Notes under the pieces: model-generated
The model's database searches: none
Told to the model about the DNA's origin: nothing
The model's input: only the letters and a program-made list of their open reading frames with translations
Position numbers and translations under genes: made by a program
Assembly: GCA_019468145.1 (NCBI GenBank)
Contig: JAHXDM010000005.1
Coordinates: 30,578 to 94,577 of the forward strand
Length of the DNA stretch: 64,000 nt
From: Rickettsia endosymbiont of Bradysia coprophila
GTDB lineage: Bacteria > Pseudomonadota > Alphaproteobacteria > Rickettsiales > Rickettsiaceae
Direction of reading: 5' to 3'
Shown: piece after piece, positions 38,593-48,161 of the stretch
Numbering within the stretch: the first letter of the stretch is position 1
How the letters are laid out: every line of letters starts with the position of its first letter

Positions 38593-39933
38593 ATGAAGTT
38601 TGATAAGTTCTCTATTTTAAAGTTATGTAAAGCGAGTGTACATCATGCCGAGTGGAATGCTTTAGCAGGAAAACGCTGTATAATGGTTTGTCATGACCAA
38701 GATATTGATAGGCGTATATTGCAGGAATCGGAAGTATTAGCGAATAATGGCTATAGTATATTGATCATTTGTTTATCACTTAATGAATTTGACCTTCTTG
38801 AAAGAAAAGATAACTTGTTTATTCATAGAATTGGTTTAGCAAAAATAATACCTGATTGTAACATGTATTGGTTATATCAAAGACTTGTTAGATATGCCCT
38901 AAAATTGGATCATATAAGTCATAAATTTAGTAATTTGTTCAGAAAGTTTTTGTGGCTAAAATATACGTTGTTATGTAAATTAGTTTACGGTAATAATGGC
39001 ATAAGTTACCCTTTGCCATTTGATTATCCATTTAAGTATATTTTGGAGGAATACTCCACTAATTTGATTATTGCCCATGATTTACCAGCTTTAAAAGCTG
39101 CTGTAGAAAGAGGAGAGGAGTTGATGGTACCAGTAATATATGATGCTCATGAATTTTATAGTGAACAAAAAACATTTTCACGATATCAGAAAAAAATTTT
39201 GAGGAAGTATGAGCAAAAATATATAAGCAAATGTGCTGATGTCCTCACTATCAATGAGTGTTTTGTTGAACTCTTTAAAAAAAGATATAACGTTAAATCT
39301 GCTCATGTTATTAGGAATAGTCACAAGTTTCATATAATAAAATCTAGTACAACTCTTCATGCCAAAATAAAGAAACCTTCTACTCAGAAGGTGATATTAT
39401 TTCAAGGCGGTGTTATGCAGAATCGTAATCTGATCAATTTGCTTAAAGGATTCATGTTGATGTTAGAATCAGATGTTAATTTAGTTTTTATGGGGCCACA
39501 AGATAAAATGTTAGTGAAGAAAATGCAAGAAATTGCTGGTAAAGATCTTGAAAGAAATATATTTTTTCTTGATCCAGTGTCACAAAATGAGCTTATTGAT
39601 TATACTACAACTGCCACTTTTGGCGTTATACCATATCAATCTTGTGATCTTAATACCAAATATTGCACTCCTAATAAACTGTTTGAGTATATTCAAGCAG
39701 AACTTCCTATATTATATAATAATAAACTTGAAGAAGTAACCAGAACTATGTCTGAAATGGGGGGTGGTGGAATTAGTTGTGACATGTCATCTCCTAATCA
39801 AATGAAAAAAGGTCTGCAGAAAATGCTAACCCGCAATTTAGACAACGATAGAAAAATACTTCAAAATGCCAAACATGATGTTTGTTGGGAGACAGATGCT
39901 AAGAAGCTAATGGAGATTATTAATGAGCTGTAA
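38593..39933 (+). CDS. GT4 glycosyltransferase, second
   Basis: 446 residues; ATG 38593 is preferred over an upstream GTG. The N-terminal half shows RCIMVCHDQDIDRRILQESE and IIAHDLPALKAA and VIYDAHEFYSEQ; the donor half has ILFQGGVMQNRNLINLLKGF and the late acidic motif region CTPNKLFEYIQAELPIL. It is paralogous to the protein at 43289 (same DAHE and CTPNKLFE motifs). It lies 87 nt after the methyltransferase in the same direction. Confidence 0.8.
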   Translation: MKFDKFSILKLCKASVHHAEWNALAGKRCIMVCHDQDIDRRILQESEVLANNGYSILIICLSLNEFDLLERKDNLFIHRIGLAKIIPDCNMYWLYQRLVRYALKLDHISHKFSNLFRKFLWLKYTLLCKLVYGNNGISYPLPFDYPFKYILEEYSTNLIIAHDLPALKAAVERGEELMVPVIYDAHEFYSEQKTFSRYQKKILRKYEQKYISKCADVLTINECFVELFKKRYNVKSAHVIRNSHKFHIIKSSTTLHAKIKKPSTQKVILFQGGVMQNRNLINLLKGFMLMLESDVNLVFMGPQDKMLVKKMQEIAGKDLERNIFFLDPVSQNELIDYTTTATFGVIPYQSCDLNTKYCTPNKLFEYIQAELPILYNNKLEEVTRTMSEMGGGGISCDMSSPNQMKKGLQKMLTRNLDNDRKILQNAKHDVCWETDAKKLMEIINEL

Positions 39934-40438
39934 TTGGTGCGGCCGCATTTGTAAATCTAGAGATTCTTTCACTTACAAATGAGATAGAATTTCGGTGAAA
40001 TTTTATAAATTAAGGCAAATAAATATGCAAAAAATATTATTTTTATCAGTATTATCTATTCCTTTTTTTCTCATGGTGATCATAATGCCCCGCCTAAAAG
40101 TTTTTTTGGGGCTGAAGATGCGCAAATTATTTCTATGACCAATGAAAAGGGAGAACAATTAGTTTTTTGTGATTATGCCAATTTGTATCTGATGAATCTT
40201 AATACTGGTCAGAGTAAAATACTTAAAAAGCCAGAAAATGTTAGTTCTTGGTACCAAACAGGGGTTGAGTGTGTCAAGATACTGAACAACTTTATGTGGC
40301 AAATTATTTAGTGAAAGATGTATTAGTTTTTATTTGTGAGATTGCATTAGCAAGCATGATTGTCTATGGTTTTACTGAGTAAATAAGCAATTACTTAACA
40401 TTATCAAAACATAACTTATTATTGAAAGTGGCCTAAAT
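39934..40438. pseudogene. Remnant of a small secreted protein
   Basis: From ATG 40025 a signal peptide-like start (MQKILFLSVLSIPFF) is followed, after frame changes, by GAEDAQIISMTNEKGEQLVF and CDYANLYLMNLNTGQSKIL, and then by TEQLYVANYLVKDVL up to about 40381. The pattern resembles one or two blades of a beta-propeller. Several frame changes show decay; coding strand is plus. The first ~90 bases of the gap hold nothing recognisable. Confidence 0.4.
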
Positions 40439-43276
40439 ATGAAGAAGCATTTTTACTTATCATTGCTAATACTACTATCTGCTTATTTTATACAATTTTC
40501 TCATGCCATTGAGTCGCCTCAATTACCAAAACAAGTGGATATACAGAATGCCTCACATATTGTTGACAAATATGGTATCCCATCTATGGAAGTTGCAGGG
40601 TTGGGGCAAGTAAGAAATCCAGCAAATATAGCTCTTTATGCTTTAGCTTATGGAGGGTATGAAGATTATTATCATTTAAGAACTGAAAATAATAATGAAA
40701 AATTTAAGAACTGCACAAATTGGTTAGTTAAAAATCTATCTCAATCTCAAACTAAACACTGGGGCTGGGCTTATAATTTTGATCATGTATATAATGATAT
40801 CATTATGAAAAAACCTTGGTACAGTGCTTTTGGACAAGCAGTAGGGATAGAAGCATTATTATCAGCCTATGACAAGTTTAATGAGCCAAAATATTTAAAA
40901 AACGCTATAAATGCCGCAGAGATTCTCTTCATTCCACTTCAGGAAGGTGGGCTGTTGTTTGAAAGCAATAGTGATATTTGGTTTGAAGAAATTCCAAGTT
41001 CATCAGAGAATCCATCGCATATTCTTAATGGTCATATGCGCGCTTTAATTGCCATTAAAAAGCTAGCCGATTTAACTAGTGATAAGAAGTATCAAGATTA
41101 TTTTAATAAAGGCATTGATACTCTACTAAAATGGTTGCCACTGTTTGACACTGGATATTGGCTGCGGTACGATTTGAATCCTAAAAAATTTGAATTAGGG
41201 TTTAGATTCAATAATCCTTATGGTACAGCACTTGCGCCAATACCTATTCATAAAATTATCTTAAAAGATCCAATTAGTGGTAAGGAGAGTATAATAACTG
41301 TTGGGAGCTCTGGAGATGCAGAAGGGGGGTTAAGAATTGCTGGTAATGATTGGGGACAACCGGAAGAAATGGATAATAAAATAGCTCGTAGGCTTATGGC
41401 TGTAAATCCTGCGAGTTATCAGCAACAAATAAATGGAAATGTACATCATAGTCCAGGAACCTATTTTTATTTAAGTTTACCAGATGAATGGAAAAATAAT
41501 TTACGTTCAGAATGGTTTGAACTTATTGTTATTTATAAAGACATAGAAGCGGCTAACTTATCTCTACAAATGCGTTCAATTGCCGATGGACCCGCCTTTC
41601 AGTGGATGAAAGATGGTAATTTATTGCTCACAGGCTCAGGCACGTGGCGTGAGTGGCGAATTCCTTTGCGAGTTTCTGATCTGGGGCTTTATTGTGGTGA
41701 ACATTATGGTGAAAAACATGTTGAATATTTGCGGATATTATCAGAATGGGAACCAAAATTAAAATTATGGTTTGATTTAATGAAAGGATATCGTAATACA
41801 TTTGATAGCAATCATAGTGTCAAAACCGTACAGCTAGATAAGCAAATTCTGCCTACACAAACCGCTTTGGCCTCTTTAACTGCTATTGATAATAATGGAG
41901 TGGTGCAACAATTTTCTGCGGACACACCTTCTTTTTCACAAGATGGCTTATGGTATCGAGATTCGGGTTTTGGTGCTCCTGTATATCAGATGTATTTAAT
42001 TGCACAGCAGGCTCAAATAGGACCTCGCGGTTTAGATAAGACTCTAACAGAAGAAACAATGAAAAAAAATACTTACATACAACATTACATTAAGCAAAAA
42101 AATGGTTTAAAGTTTATCACAGCAGAAAATGCTTCTAAATTAGTAACAAGAGCACCAGCCTATAAGTATCTATTGGATCATGCAGAAGAAAAGAGTAATA
42201 ATGCGCTTCTTTGGAATTCATATTTTCATAATGCTTATAATGATGTAACAATTCAAGAAGGGTGGTCTTCTGCTTTTACCCAAGCCTATGTTATCAAAGC
42301 TTTAAAAGCTGCTATTGATGATAAAATAACGGATCCAAAGACAAATTACCAAGAAATTTTGGTGAAAGCTTTAAATGGTTATTTTGTACCAGTTTCAGAC
42401 AATGGTTTATTACTTAAAACTCCCCATAATCTACCATTTTTTCAAGAATTTTCTCAATCTCCCAATAATATCATTAATGCTCATCTTATTTCGTTAACTA
42501 CTATTAAAGAATCTTTACATTATAACCCTAAACTGACTAATCTCTACCAAGATGGCTTAAAAACTCTCAAAGAACATTTGTATATGTTTGATACAGGTTA
42601 CTGGTTACGCTATGACCTGAATCCAAAAAAAGAAATACTATGTCAAATTGATTGGTTAGAGGGAGAAAAATCTCCTTTAATTGAATCAATTAGTTTAGAA
42701 AACCCACAAACTCAAGAACAAACTTTCATTGAAGCTAATGAAGATAGTGCTTTTAACTCATACCCATATATTACAGGATTAGAGTGGTCTTTAGTTAAAG
42801 TAGATAACGATAAAAAGGGGCGTAGCTTTTTGAATGGATATAACATACGAAGCCAACCGGTACAAGGAGGAGCAGTCCATAACGTGTATTTTATGATGTC
42901 ACTTCCAACCAGAATATTCAATAATGACTTTACTATTCCGGCTTTTAAACTACGCATACGCTACAAAGATGTAGCACCAGGTAAGTTTCAATTAAAAATA
43001 AAACCAGTTAATATGAATGATCATCATAATTTTATCCCTTTTCAGGAAAGTCATCTTGTTTGTAATGGAGACCAAAAGTGGAAGGAAGCAGTATTTATTA
43101 TTTACCCAAAAGATTTAGGATGGTTTGTTGGAGTGGACTATCAACAATTTCATACTGAGCAGCTTAAACTTTTAGGAGAACAGAACGATGATTGGTTCTT
43201 TAAGCAACAAGCTGAAAGACAGTTATATTTTCTAAATTCTTTTAAAAAGAATTTAGAAATGAATTTAAGGCCATAA
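40439..43276 (+). CDS. Secreted protein with two D-glucuronyl C5-epimerase-like domains
   Basis: 945 residues. A signal peptide covers residues 1-23 (LLILLSAYFIQFSHA). The first domain matches the C5-epim_C pattern: AGLGQVRNPANIALYALAYG, WYSAFGQAVGIEALLSAYDK (~127), ILNGHMRALI and LPLFDTGYWLRYDLNP (~234). The same set recurs from ~600 (GWSSAFTQAYVIKAL, MFDTGYWLRYDLNP at ~715). Beta-rich segments follow each domain. Family enzymes invert C5 of uronic acids within a polymer, as in heparan sulfate. Here it would act on the exported chain outside the cytoplasm. Substrate unknown; the duplication within one chain is unusual. Confidence 0.7.
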   Translation: MKKHFYLSLLILLSAYFIQFSHAIESPQLPKQVDIQNASHIVDKYGIPSMEVAGLGQVRNPANIALYALAYGGYEDYYHLRTENNNEKFKNCTNWLVKNLSQSQTKHWGWAYNFDHVYNDIIMKKPWYSAFGQAVGIEALLSAYDKFNEPKYLKNAINAAEILFIPLQEGGLLFESNSDIWFEEIPSSSENPSHILNGHMRALIAIKKLADLTSDKKYQDYFNKGIDTLLKWLPLFDTGYWLRYDLNPKKFELGFRFNNPYGTALAPIPIHKIILKDPISGKESIITVGSSGDAEGGLRIAGNDWGQPEEMDNKIARRLMAVNPASYQQQINGNVHHSPGTYFYLSLPDEWKNNLRSEWFELIVIYKDIEAANLSLQMRSIADGPAFQWMKDGNLLLTGSGTWREWRIPLRVSDLGLYCGEHYGEKHVEYLRILSEWEPKLKLWFDLMKGYRNTFDSNHSVKTVQLDKQILPTQTALASLTAIDNNGVVQQFSADTPSFSQDGLWYRDSGFGAPVYQMYLIAQQAQIGPRGLDKTLTEETMKKNTYIQHYIKQKNGLKFITAENASKLVTRAPAYKYLLDHAEEKSNNALLWNSYFHNAYNDVTIQEGWSSAFTQAYVIKALKAAIDDKITDPKTNYQEILVKALNGYFVPVSDNGLLLKTPHNLPFFQEFSQSPNNIINAHLISLTTIKESLHYNPKLTNLYQDGLKTLKEHLYMFDTGYWLRYDLNPKKEILCQIDWLEGEKSPLIESISLENPQTQEQTFIEANEDSAFNSYPYITGLEWSLVKVDNDKKGRSFLNGYNIRSQPVQGGAVHNVYFMMSLPTRIFNNDFTIPAFKLRIRYKDVAPGKFQLKIKPVNMNDHHNFIPFQESHLVCNGDQKWKEAVFIIYPKDLGWFVGVDYQQFHTEQLKLLGEQNDDWFFKQQAERQLYFLNSFKKNLEMNLRP

Positions 43277-43288
43277 TATAATAATTTT

Positions 43289-44479
43289 ATGTCTGCTTAT
43301 TATAAAGAAGTATTAGTACTTTCGGCACATTCTTTATCTTTAGATAGAAGGATAATTAGTCAAATTAATGCATTGGTTGAAGCTGGATATAACGTCACCT
43401 TACTTAGTATACCGGTATATGATGATTGTTCTAATTTGATAGATAGTCGTGTAAACAGAATCTTACCTTTTATTACAGGAACCGTGGAGCAAAATGTTCC
43501 CGTATTAAAGCAGTTTGGCCGTAAATATTTGCCAGAGCTCGCTTTAATGCTGATGAGATTATATCGTGCTAAATTCTATTTCACTAATTATTTTCTACAA
43601 AGAGTTCCACATCAAAAATATGATGTGATTCATGCTCATGATTTGACTACTATTCCTGCAGCTATTGCAATTAAAAATAAGATTTCCCCACATAGCAAAA
43701 TAATATATGATGCACATGAGCTTTACCCGTATCAATTTTTAAGTAAGATAGAAGAAAAATTCTGGATAATTCTAGAAAAAAAATCTATGCCATTTGTTGA
43801 TACAATCATAACCATAAATGAAAGTTGTAAACTGCAATTTGAAAAAACTTTTTCACCTTGTCCACCAGTTAATATTATTTATAATAGTTATTCGTTCGCA
43901 CCTCAAGAGGTACAAGCCAAAGATATAAAGCAATATTTTTACAACCAAGAATTACCAATTTGTATTTTTCAAGGTGGGATATCATCAGGACGAAATTTAG
44001 AGAACATTGTTAAGGCTTTTACTCAACTTGGTGAAGTTTGTAATCTGCTAATATTAGGCAGAGGAGATATTCTTACTAATTTAAAGAATATTGCTGTAAG
44101 GTACAAGGCTACAAATATATTTTTTATGAATTGGGTAGCCCAGAATAAATTGCCTGGTATATTAAAACAGGCCAGTTTTGGTATAATACCATACATTTCA
44201 GATAATAAGTTGAATAATGTTTATTGCACTCCTAATAAATTATTTGAATTTATTAGTTTCAAAGTGCCGATACTCGCTAATAATCTTCCGGAAATACACC
44301 GTATTATTAAGCAATATGAGATAGGCTTGATCTTTGATTTAACTTCAGTTATTTCTATTCAGGAAGCAGTAAAACAAATCATTAGTAGAAAATTTCCTCC
44401 GTCAAATTTTATTAATGCAGAGGGAGATTTAGGATGGGAAACTCAGAAAAAGGTTTTATTAACAATATATAAGAGCTAA
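43289..44479 (+). CDS. GT4 glycosyltransferase, third
   Basis: 396 residues, related to the protein at 38593. Motifs: LVLSAHSLSLDRRIISQINA, VIHAHDLTTIPAAIA, IIYDAHELYPYQ, CIFQGGISSGRNLENIVKAF and CTPNKLFEFISFKVPILANN. It starts 12 nt after the epimerase-like gene and ends 5 nt before the second amidotransferase gene, so all three are probably one transcript. Donor and acceptor unknown. Confidence 0.8.
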   Translation: MSAYYKEVLVLSAHSLSLDRRIISQINALVEAGYNVTLLSIPVYDDCSNLIDSRVNRILPFITGTVEQNVPVLKQFGRKYLPELALMLMRLYRAKFYFTNYFLQRVPHQKYDVIHAHDLTTIPAAIAIKNKISPHSKIIYDAHELYPYQFLSKIEEKFWIILEKKSMPFVDTIITINESCKLQFEKTFSPCPPVNIIYNSYSFAPQEVQAKDIKQYFYNQELPICIFQGGISSGRNLENIVKAFTQLGEVCNLLILGRGDILTNLKNIAVRYKATNIFFMNWVAQNKLPGILKQASFGIIPYISDNKLNNVYCTPNKLFEFISFKVPILANNLPEIHRIIKQYEIGLIFDLTSVISIQEAVKQIISRKFPPSNFINAEGDLGWETQKKVLLTIYKS

Positions 44480-44484
44480 TAGTT

Positions 44485-46329
44485 ATGTGTGGAATTGCTG
44501 GAATTGTAAGTAATATTCCTTTGAATGCAGGAGAACATTTAGTTCAAATGATGTTAGATAGTATAGCCCACAGAGGTCCAAATGGTGAGGGTATGTACGT
44601 AGATCAAAGCCAGCGTGTTGTTTTAGGTCATAGACGTCTTTCAATAATTGATCCAACTTTATCAGTGCAACCTATGCATTATCACGAGAGAGGGGTGGTC
44701 ATCACTTTTAATGGCTGTATATACAATTACCTAGAATTACGTTTAGAACTTATCGATCTAGGTCATAGATTTGATACTTCAGGTGATACCGAGGTTATAT
44801 TAAAGGCTTATGCTCAGTGGGGGACAAGCTGCGTAGAGCAATTCAATGGCATATTCGCTTTTGCAATTTGGGATAAAAAAAATAATATTCTTTTCTGTGC
44901 TCGGGATAGAATAGGAGTCAAGCCTTTCTATTACCATTATGAGAATGGTATTTTCCAGTTTTGTTCAGAGATAAAGGGTTTGCTTAAAAGTGGATTATAT
45001 TCTCCTACTATCGACAATCAAGCTATGGATAATTACTTCAATTATCAGTTTTGCATAGGCAATGAAACATTATTTTATAATATCTGTCAATTAGAACCTG
45101 GTTATAATTTGATCATTAAAGATAGTAAAATTATAACACAGTGCTATTGGTCTATTGACAGTATAGAAGAAGCGGAAACTTTTGAGGAAGAAAATGTAGT
45201 AGAACTTATACAAGAGTTGCTAAATGATGCAATGAAACTCAATTTGCGTTCCGATGTGAAAATAGGTGCTTATCTATCTGGAGGTTTTGATTCTACTACC
45301 ATAATATTGCTCAGCAAAATTTTAGCACCTAACCTTGAGCTAGAACTTTTTACAGGAGCTTTTTCAGAATTTCAAGGTTATGATGAATCACCCTATGCCA
45401 AGTTGGTTGCACAACATACTAACTTTAACCACCATATTGCCTATTTCAATGCTAATGATTTTGAAAAAAATATAGGCAAGATTATTTGGCATATGGATCA
45501 TCCAACAGCAGGAGTAGGCGTTTTTCCTCAGTATATGCTATCAAAACTTGTAAATCAGCATGTAAAAGTGGTGCTGGGAGGACAAGGTGGAGATGAGATA
45601 TTTGCTGGTTATACAAGATATTTCATCATGATGATTGCAGAAAATCTATATAAATCAAACAAAGATGCATTCATTACGCAATTTTTACAAAACAAACAAT
45701 TAGCAGGATATCAGGATTATTTCCGCACTTTTGTCGATCGTTCTGTTGCAGAAAATTTGAAATACCCAGATAACTATTTTTATCTTATTCAAAGAAATTC
45801 AGGGTTATTCAGAAATAGTGATATCAATAAAGTGCAAGAGAATTTTAAAAATTTGTTTCATAACCATAGGTTAACTTCTTTAAAAAAAATTCTTATCTTT
45901 GATATTAAAACTCACTTACGAGCTCTTTTGCATGTAGAAGATAGAGTGAGTATGGCAAATGGTCTTGAATCAAGAGTACCTTTGCTTGACCATAGGTTAG
46001 TTGAGCTGATGCTACGTATTCCAAGCAAACTATTTCAAGGAGAACAAAAGTCGTTACTTAAAAAAGCAGTGCAGCCGATTATGCTACCTGAGATTATGAA
46101 CAGAACTGATAAAATGGGCTTTCCGGTCCCATTTAACCAATGGATTAAGGGAGAGCTCCGTGACTATATTATCGATACTCTTAATAAAGGTAGAATAATT
46201 GATCATGGCTTTGTGAAGAAAGTAGATTTGATCAATATGCTTGATCACAACATGATGATCTTCAACCGAGATCTTTGGGGAGCATTATGCTTAGAATTAT
46301 GGCTAGAAGAATTTATAGTAAAGCGATAA
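44485..46329 (+). CDS. Asparagine-synthase-like glutamine amidotransferase, second copy
   Basis: 614 residues. The class II glutaminase starts MCGIAGIV with Cys2, then SIAHRGPNGEG, GHRRLSIID and FNGCIYNY. The synthetase half has SGGFDST (~265-271), GGQGGDEIFAGY and ESRVPLLDHRLVE. It is clearly divergent from the first copy, so this is not a recent duplication. Two amidotransferases fit a polymer in which two different uronic acids are amidated. It follows the GT4 gene by 5 nt. Confidence 0.85.
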   Translation: MCGIAGIVSNIPLNAGEHLVQMMLDSIAHRGPNGEGMYVDQSQRVVLGHRRLSIIDPTLSVQPMHYHERGVVITFNGCIYNYLELRLELIDLGHRFDTSGDTEVILKAYAQWGTSCVEQFNGIFAFAIWDKKNNILFCARDRIGVKPFYYHYENGIFQFCSEIKGLLKSGLYSPTIDNQAMDNYFNYQFCIGNETLFYNICQLEPGYNLIIKDSKIITQCYWSIDSIEEAETFEEENVVELIQELLNDAMKLNLRSDVKIGAYLSGGFDSTTIILLSKILAPNLELELFTGAFSEFQGYDESPYAKLVAQHTNFNHHIAYFNANDFEKNIGKIIWHMDHPTAGVGVFPQYMLSKLVNQHVKVVLGGQGGDEIFAGYTRYFIMMIAENLYKSNKDAFITQFLQNKQLAGYQDYFRTFVDRSVAENLKYPDNYFYLIQRNSGLFRNSDINKVQENFKNLFHNHRLTSLKKILIFDIKTHLRALLHVEDRVSMANGLESRVPLLDHRLVELMLRIPSKLFQGEQKSLLKKAVQPIMLPEIMNRTDKMGFPVPFNQWIKGELRDYIIDTLNKGRIIDHGFVKKVDLINMLDHNMMIFNRDLWGALCLELWLEEFIVKR

Positions 46330-46850
46330 ATTTTTGGTAAAATATTATGCTAACCTAAAGTGGATCTGTTGTATCTGCAAGTACCAGTTTATCTGAATTT
46401 AAAAATCTTAAGCTACTCTTTATTAATAGGATCAGGGAGGTAGGTCACCGTAGATATATGTTATGGACTGTTTTGCATCAACTATTTGGTGAAATACCCA
46501 CTATTTCGCTCTTAATTGGCGCTATAATAGACTTCTTGCGTAATTCTACTCGAGATGGTAATTGGGGCAATGAGCCTAGACTCGAATCCTCAGGTACACT
46601 TAAGGGCGCTGCGGGCCAGGTTTTATGTCTCCTACCAATCCCCTACCAGAAGCGAATTATGCAAGAAGTCTAATATCATATTTTCCTCATATTTCAAGAA
46701 CTTCCATTCATGATGGGTATATTTACTAAAAATTTTGGTAATCAAATCTAGAAATTATGTAAAAAAATTGGCAAGTAAAATTATTTCTGTATGATAGAAT
46801 CTATAAAACCTAAAACCTAGAATAAAATTGGCATATTTAATTGGTAAAGA
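46330..46850. other. Gap with gene debris and a MITE
   Basis: There is a short reading (46458-46528, MLWTVLHQLFGEIPTISLLI) that I cannot assign, interrupted by the 143-bp MITE. The last ~170 bases before 46851 hold no ORF and must contain the promoter of the wbp-type operon. Confidence 0.35.
46529..46671. mobile_element. 143-bp MITE with IS5-type ends
   Basis: The ends AGACTTCTTGCGTAATTC and, complement, AGACTTCTTGCATAATTC match the tips of the 904-bp IS5 element. It has the same 3-bp duplication habit (aat at 46526-46528 and 46672-46674). The interior is GC-richer and unrelated to the transposase gene. It is probably mobilised by the resident IS5 copies. Confidence 0.8.
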
Positions 46851-48158
46851 ATGAACAATATTTTAATAGATAAAATTATAAGCCGTACTGCAGTAGTTGG
46901 AATAGTAGGTCTTGGATATGTAGGGCTTCCGCTTGTAAGAGCTATCATATCAAAAGGTTTCAGTGTGGTAGGTTTTGATGTTAATCACAAAAAAATTGAG
47001 GATCTATTAAATGGTAAATCTGATGTTACCACTGTAACAGAAAGTGATGTAGCAAATATGCTACATCATAAAGTAAGATTTACTACAAATTTTGAAGGAA
47101 TCTCTTGTTGTGATATTATTTTAGTGTGTGTTCCTACACCTTTAACTAAAAATAGAGAGCCAGATTTAAGTTACGTAGTCAAGTCATTTAATACTATTAC
47201 TAAGTATCTAAAAAAAACAACTTTGTTAATTCTTGAATCAACAACTTATCCTACCACTACTGAAGAAATAGTGTTACCTATTGTACAAGAGAATACTAAT
47301 GAAAACCAAGATTTTTTTATAGCTTATTCTCCAGAACGAGAAGATCCAGGCAATATAACTTTTAATACTATAGAAATTCCTAAGGTAGTTGGAGGGATGA
47401 ATCAAGAAGCAGTTGAGCTTGCACAACTCTTTTATAGTTCTTTTTTTTCTGTAGTCCATATTGTTTCTTCATGTAAAGTAGCTGAAGCTGTTAAGATTTT
47501 TGAAAATTCATTCCGTCTGATTAATATTGCTTTTGTAAATGAAATGAAAATGATTTTTGATAAAATGAATATAGATATATGGGAAGTTATTGAAGCTGCA
47601 AAAACTAAACCTTTTGGTTTTATGCCATTTTATCCTGGACCTGGAGTAGGGGGACATTGTATACCTATAGATCCTTTTTACCTAACTTATAAAGCTCATG
47701 AACATGATATAAACACTAAATTTATTGAGCTAAGTGGAGAAATAATAAAGCTTATGCCTCATTATGTGGTCAATAAAACAACCAACGCTTTAGATAGGTA
47801 TCTATTGCAAGGACTATATCACTCACCTATCCTTATTATAGGATTATCCTATAAAGCAAATGTAGGAGATATGAGAAGTAGCGCTAGTATAGATATATGG
47901 AATATCCTAGAAGGTCGAGGTGCTATTATTGAATACTATGATCCATATATTCCTGTAGTAGAATTTAATAAACAAAAATATCACAGTCTAATATTTGAAG
48001 AAATTGATTTTTCTAAGTACGCAGCTGTAATTTTACTCACTAATCATAAAGAAATTGATTATCAGAAAATATTAGACAATTCAAAAATATTTGTTGATAC
48101 TAGAAATGTTGCTTCTAGCTTTAATATCCAGTCCCAAGTTAAAATAATTAAAGCATGA
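46851..48158 (+). CDS. wbpA: UDP-N-acetyl-D-glucosamine 6-dehydrogenase (WbpA type)
   Basis: 435 residues of the nucleotide sugar dehydrogenase family. NAD site GIVGLGYVGLPL (~17-28), signature VPTPLTKNREPDLSYV, catalytic Cys270 in GPGVGGHCIPIDPFY, and the C-terminal ILIIGLSYKANVGDMRSSAS. It oxidises C6 of UDP-GlcNAc to UDP-GlcNAcA, the first step towards UDP-ManNAc(3NAc)A. The WbpA assignment rather than WecC rests on the following WbpB, D, E and I genes. The next gene starts 3 nt after the stop. Confidence 0.85.
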   Translation: MNNILIDKIISRTAVVGIVGLGYVGLPLVRAIISKGFSVVGFDVNHKKIEDLLNGKSDVTTVTESDVANMLHHKVRFTTNFEGISCCDIILVCVPTPLTKNREPDLSYVVKSFNTITKYLKKTTLLILESTTYPTTTEEIVLPIVQENTNENQDFFIAYSPEREDPGNITFNTIEIPKVVGGMNQEAVELAQLFYSSFFSVVHIVSSCKVAEAVKIFENSFRLINIAFVNEMKMIFDKMNIDIWEVIEAAKTKPFGFMPFYPGPGVGGHCIPIDPFYLTYKAHEHDINTKFIELSGEIIKLMPHYVVNKTTNALDRYLLQGLYHSPILIIGLSYKANVGDMRSSASIDIWNILEGRGAIIEYYDPYIPVVEFNKQKYHSLIFEEIDFSKYAAVILLTNHKEIDYQKILDNSKIFVDTRNVASSFNIQSQVKIIKA

Positions 48159-48161
48159 TTT

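Noticed and set aside
46458-46673. 71-codon ORF MLWTVLHQLFGE...
   Set aside because: Its second half is the MITE sequence, so it is not a natural gene.
46851-48158. WecC (UDP-ManNAc dehydrogenase) assignment
   Set aside because: It is followed by WbpB, D, E and I types, which act on UDP-GlcNAcA; the epimerase comes last in that pathway.
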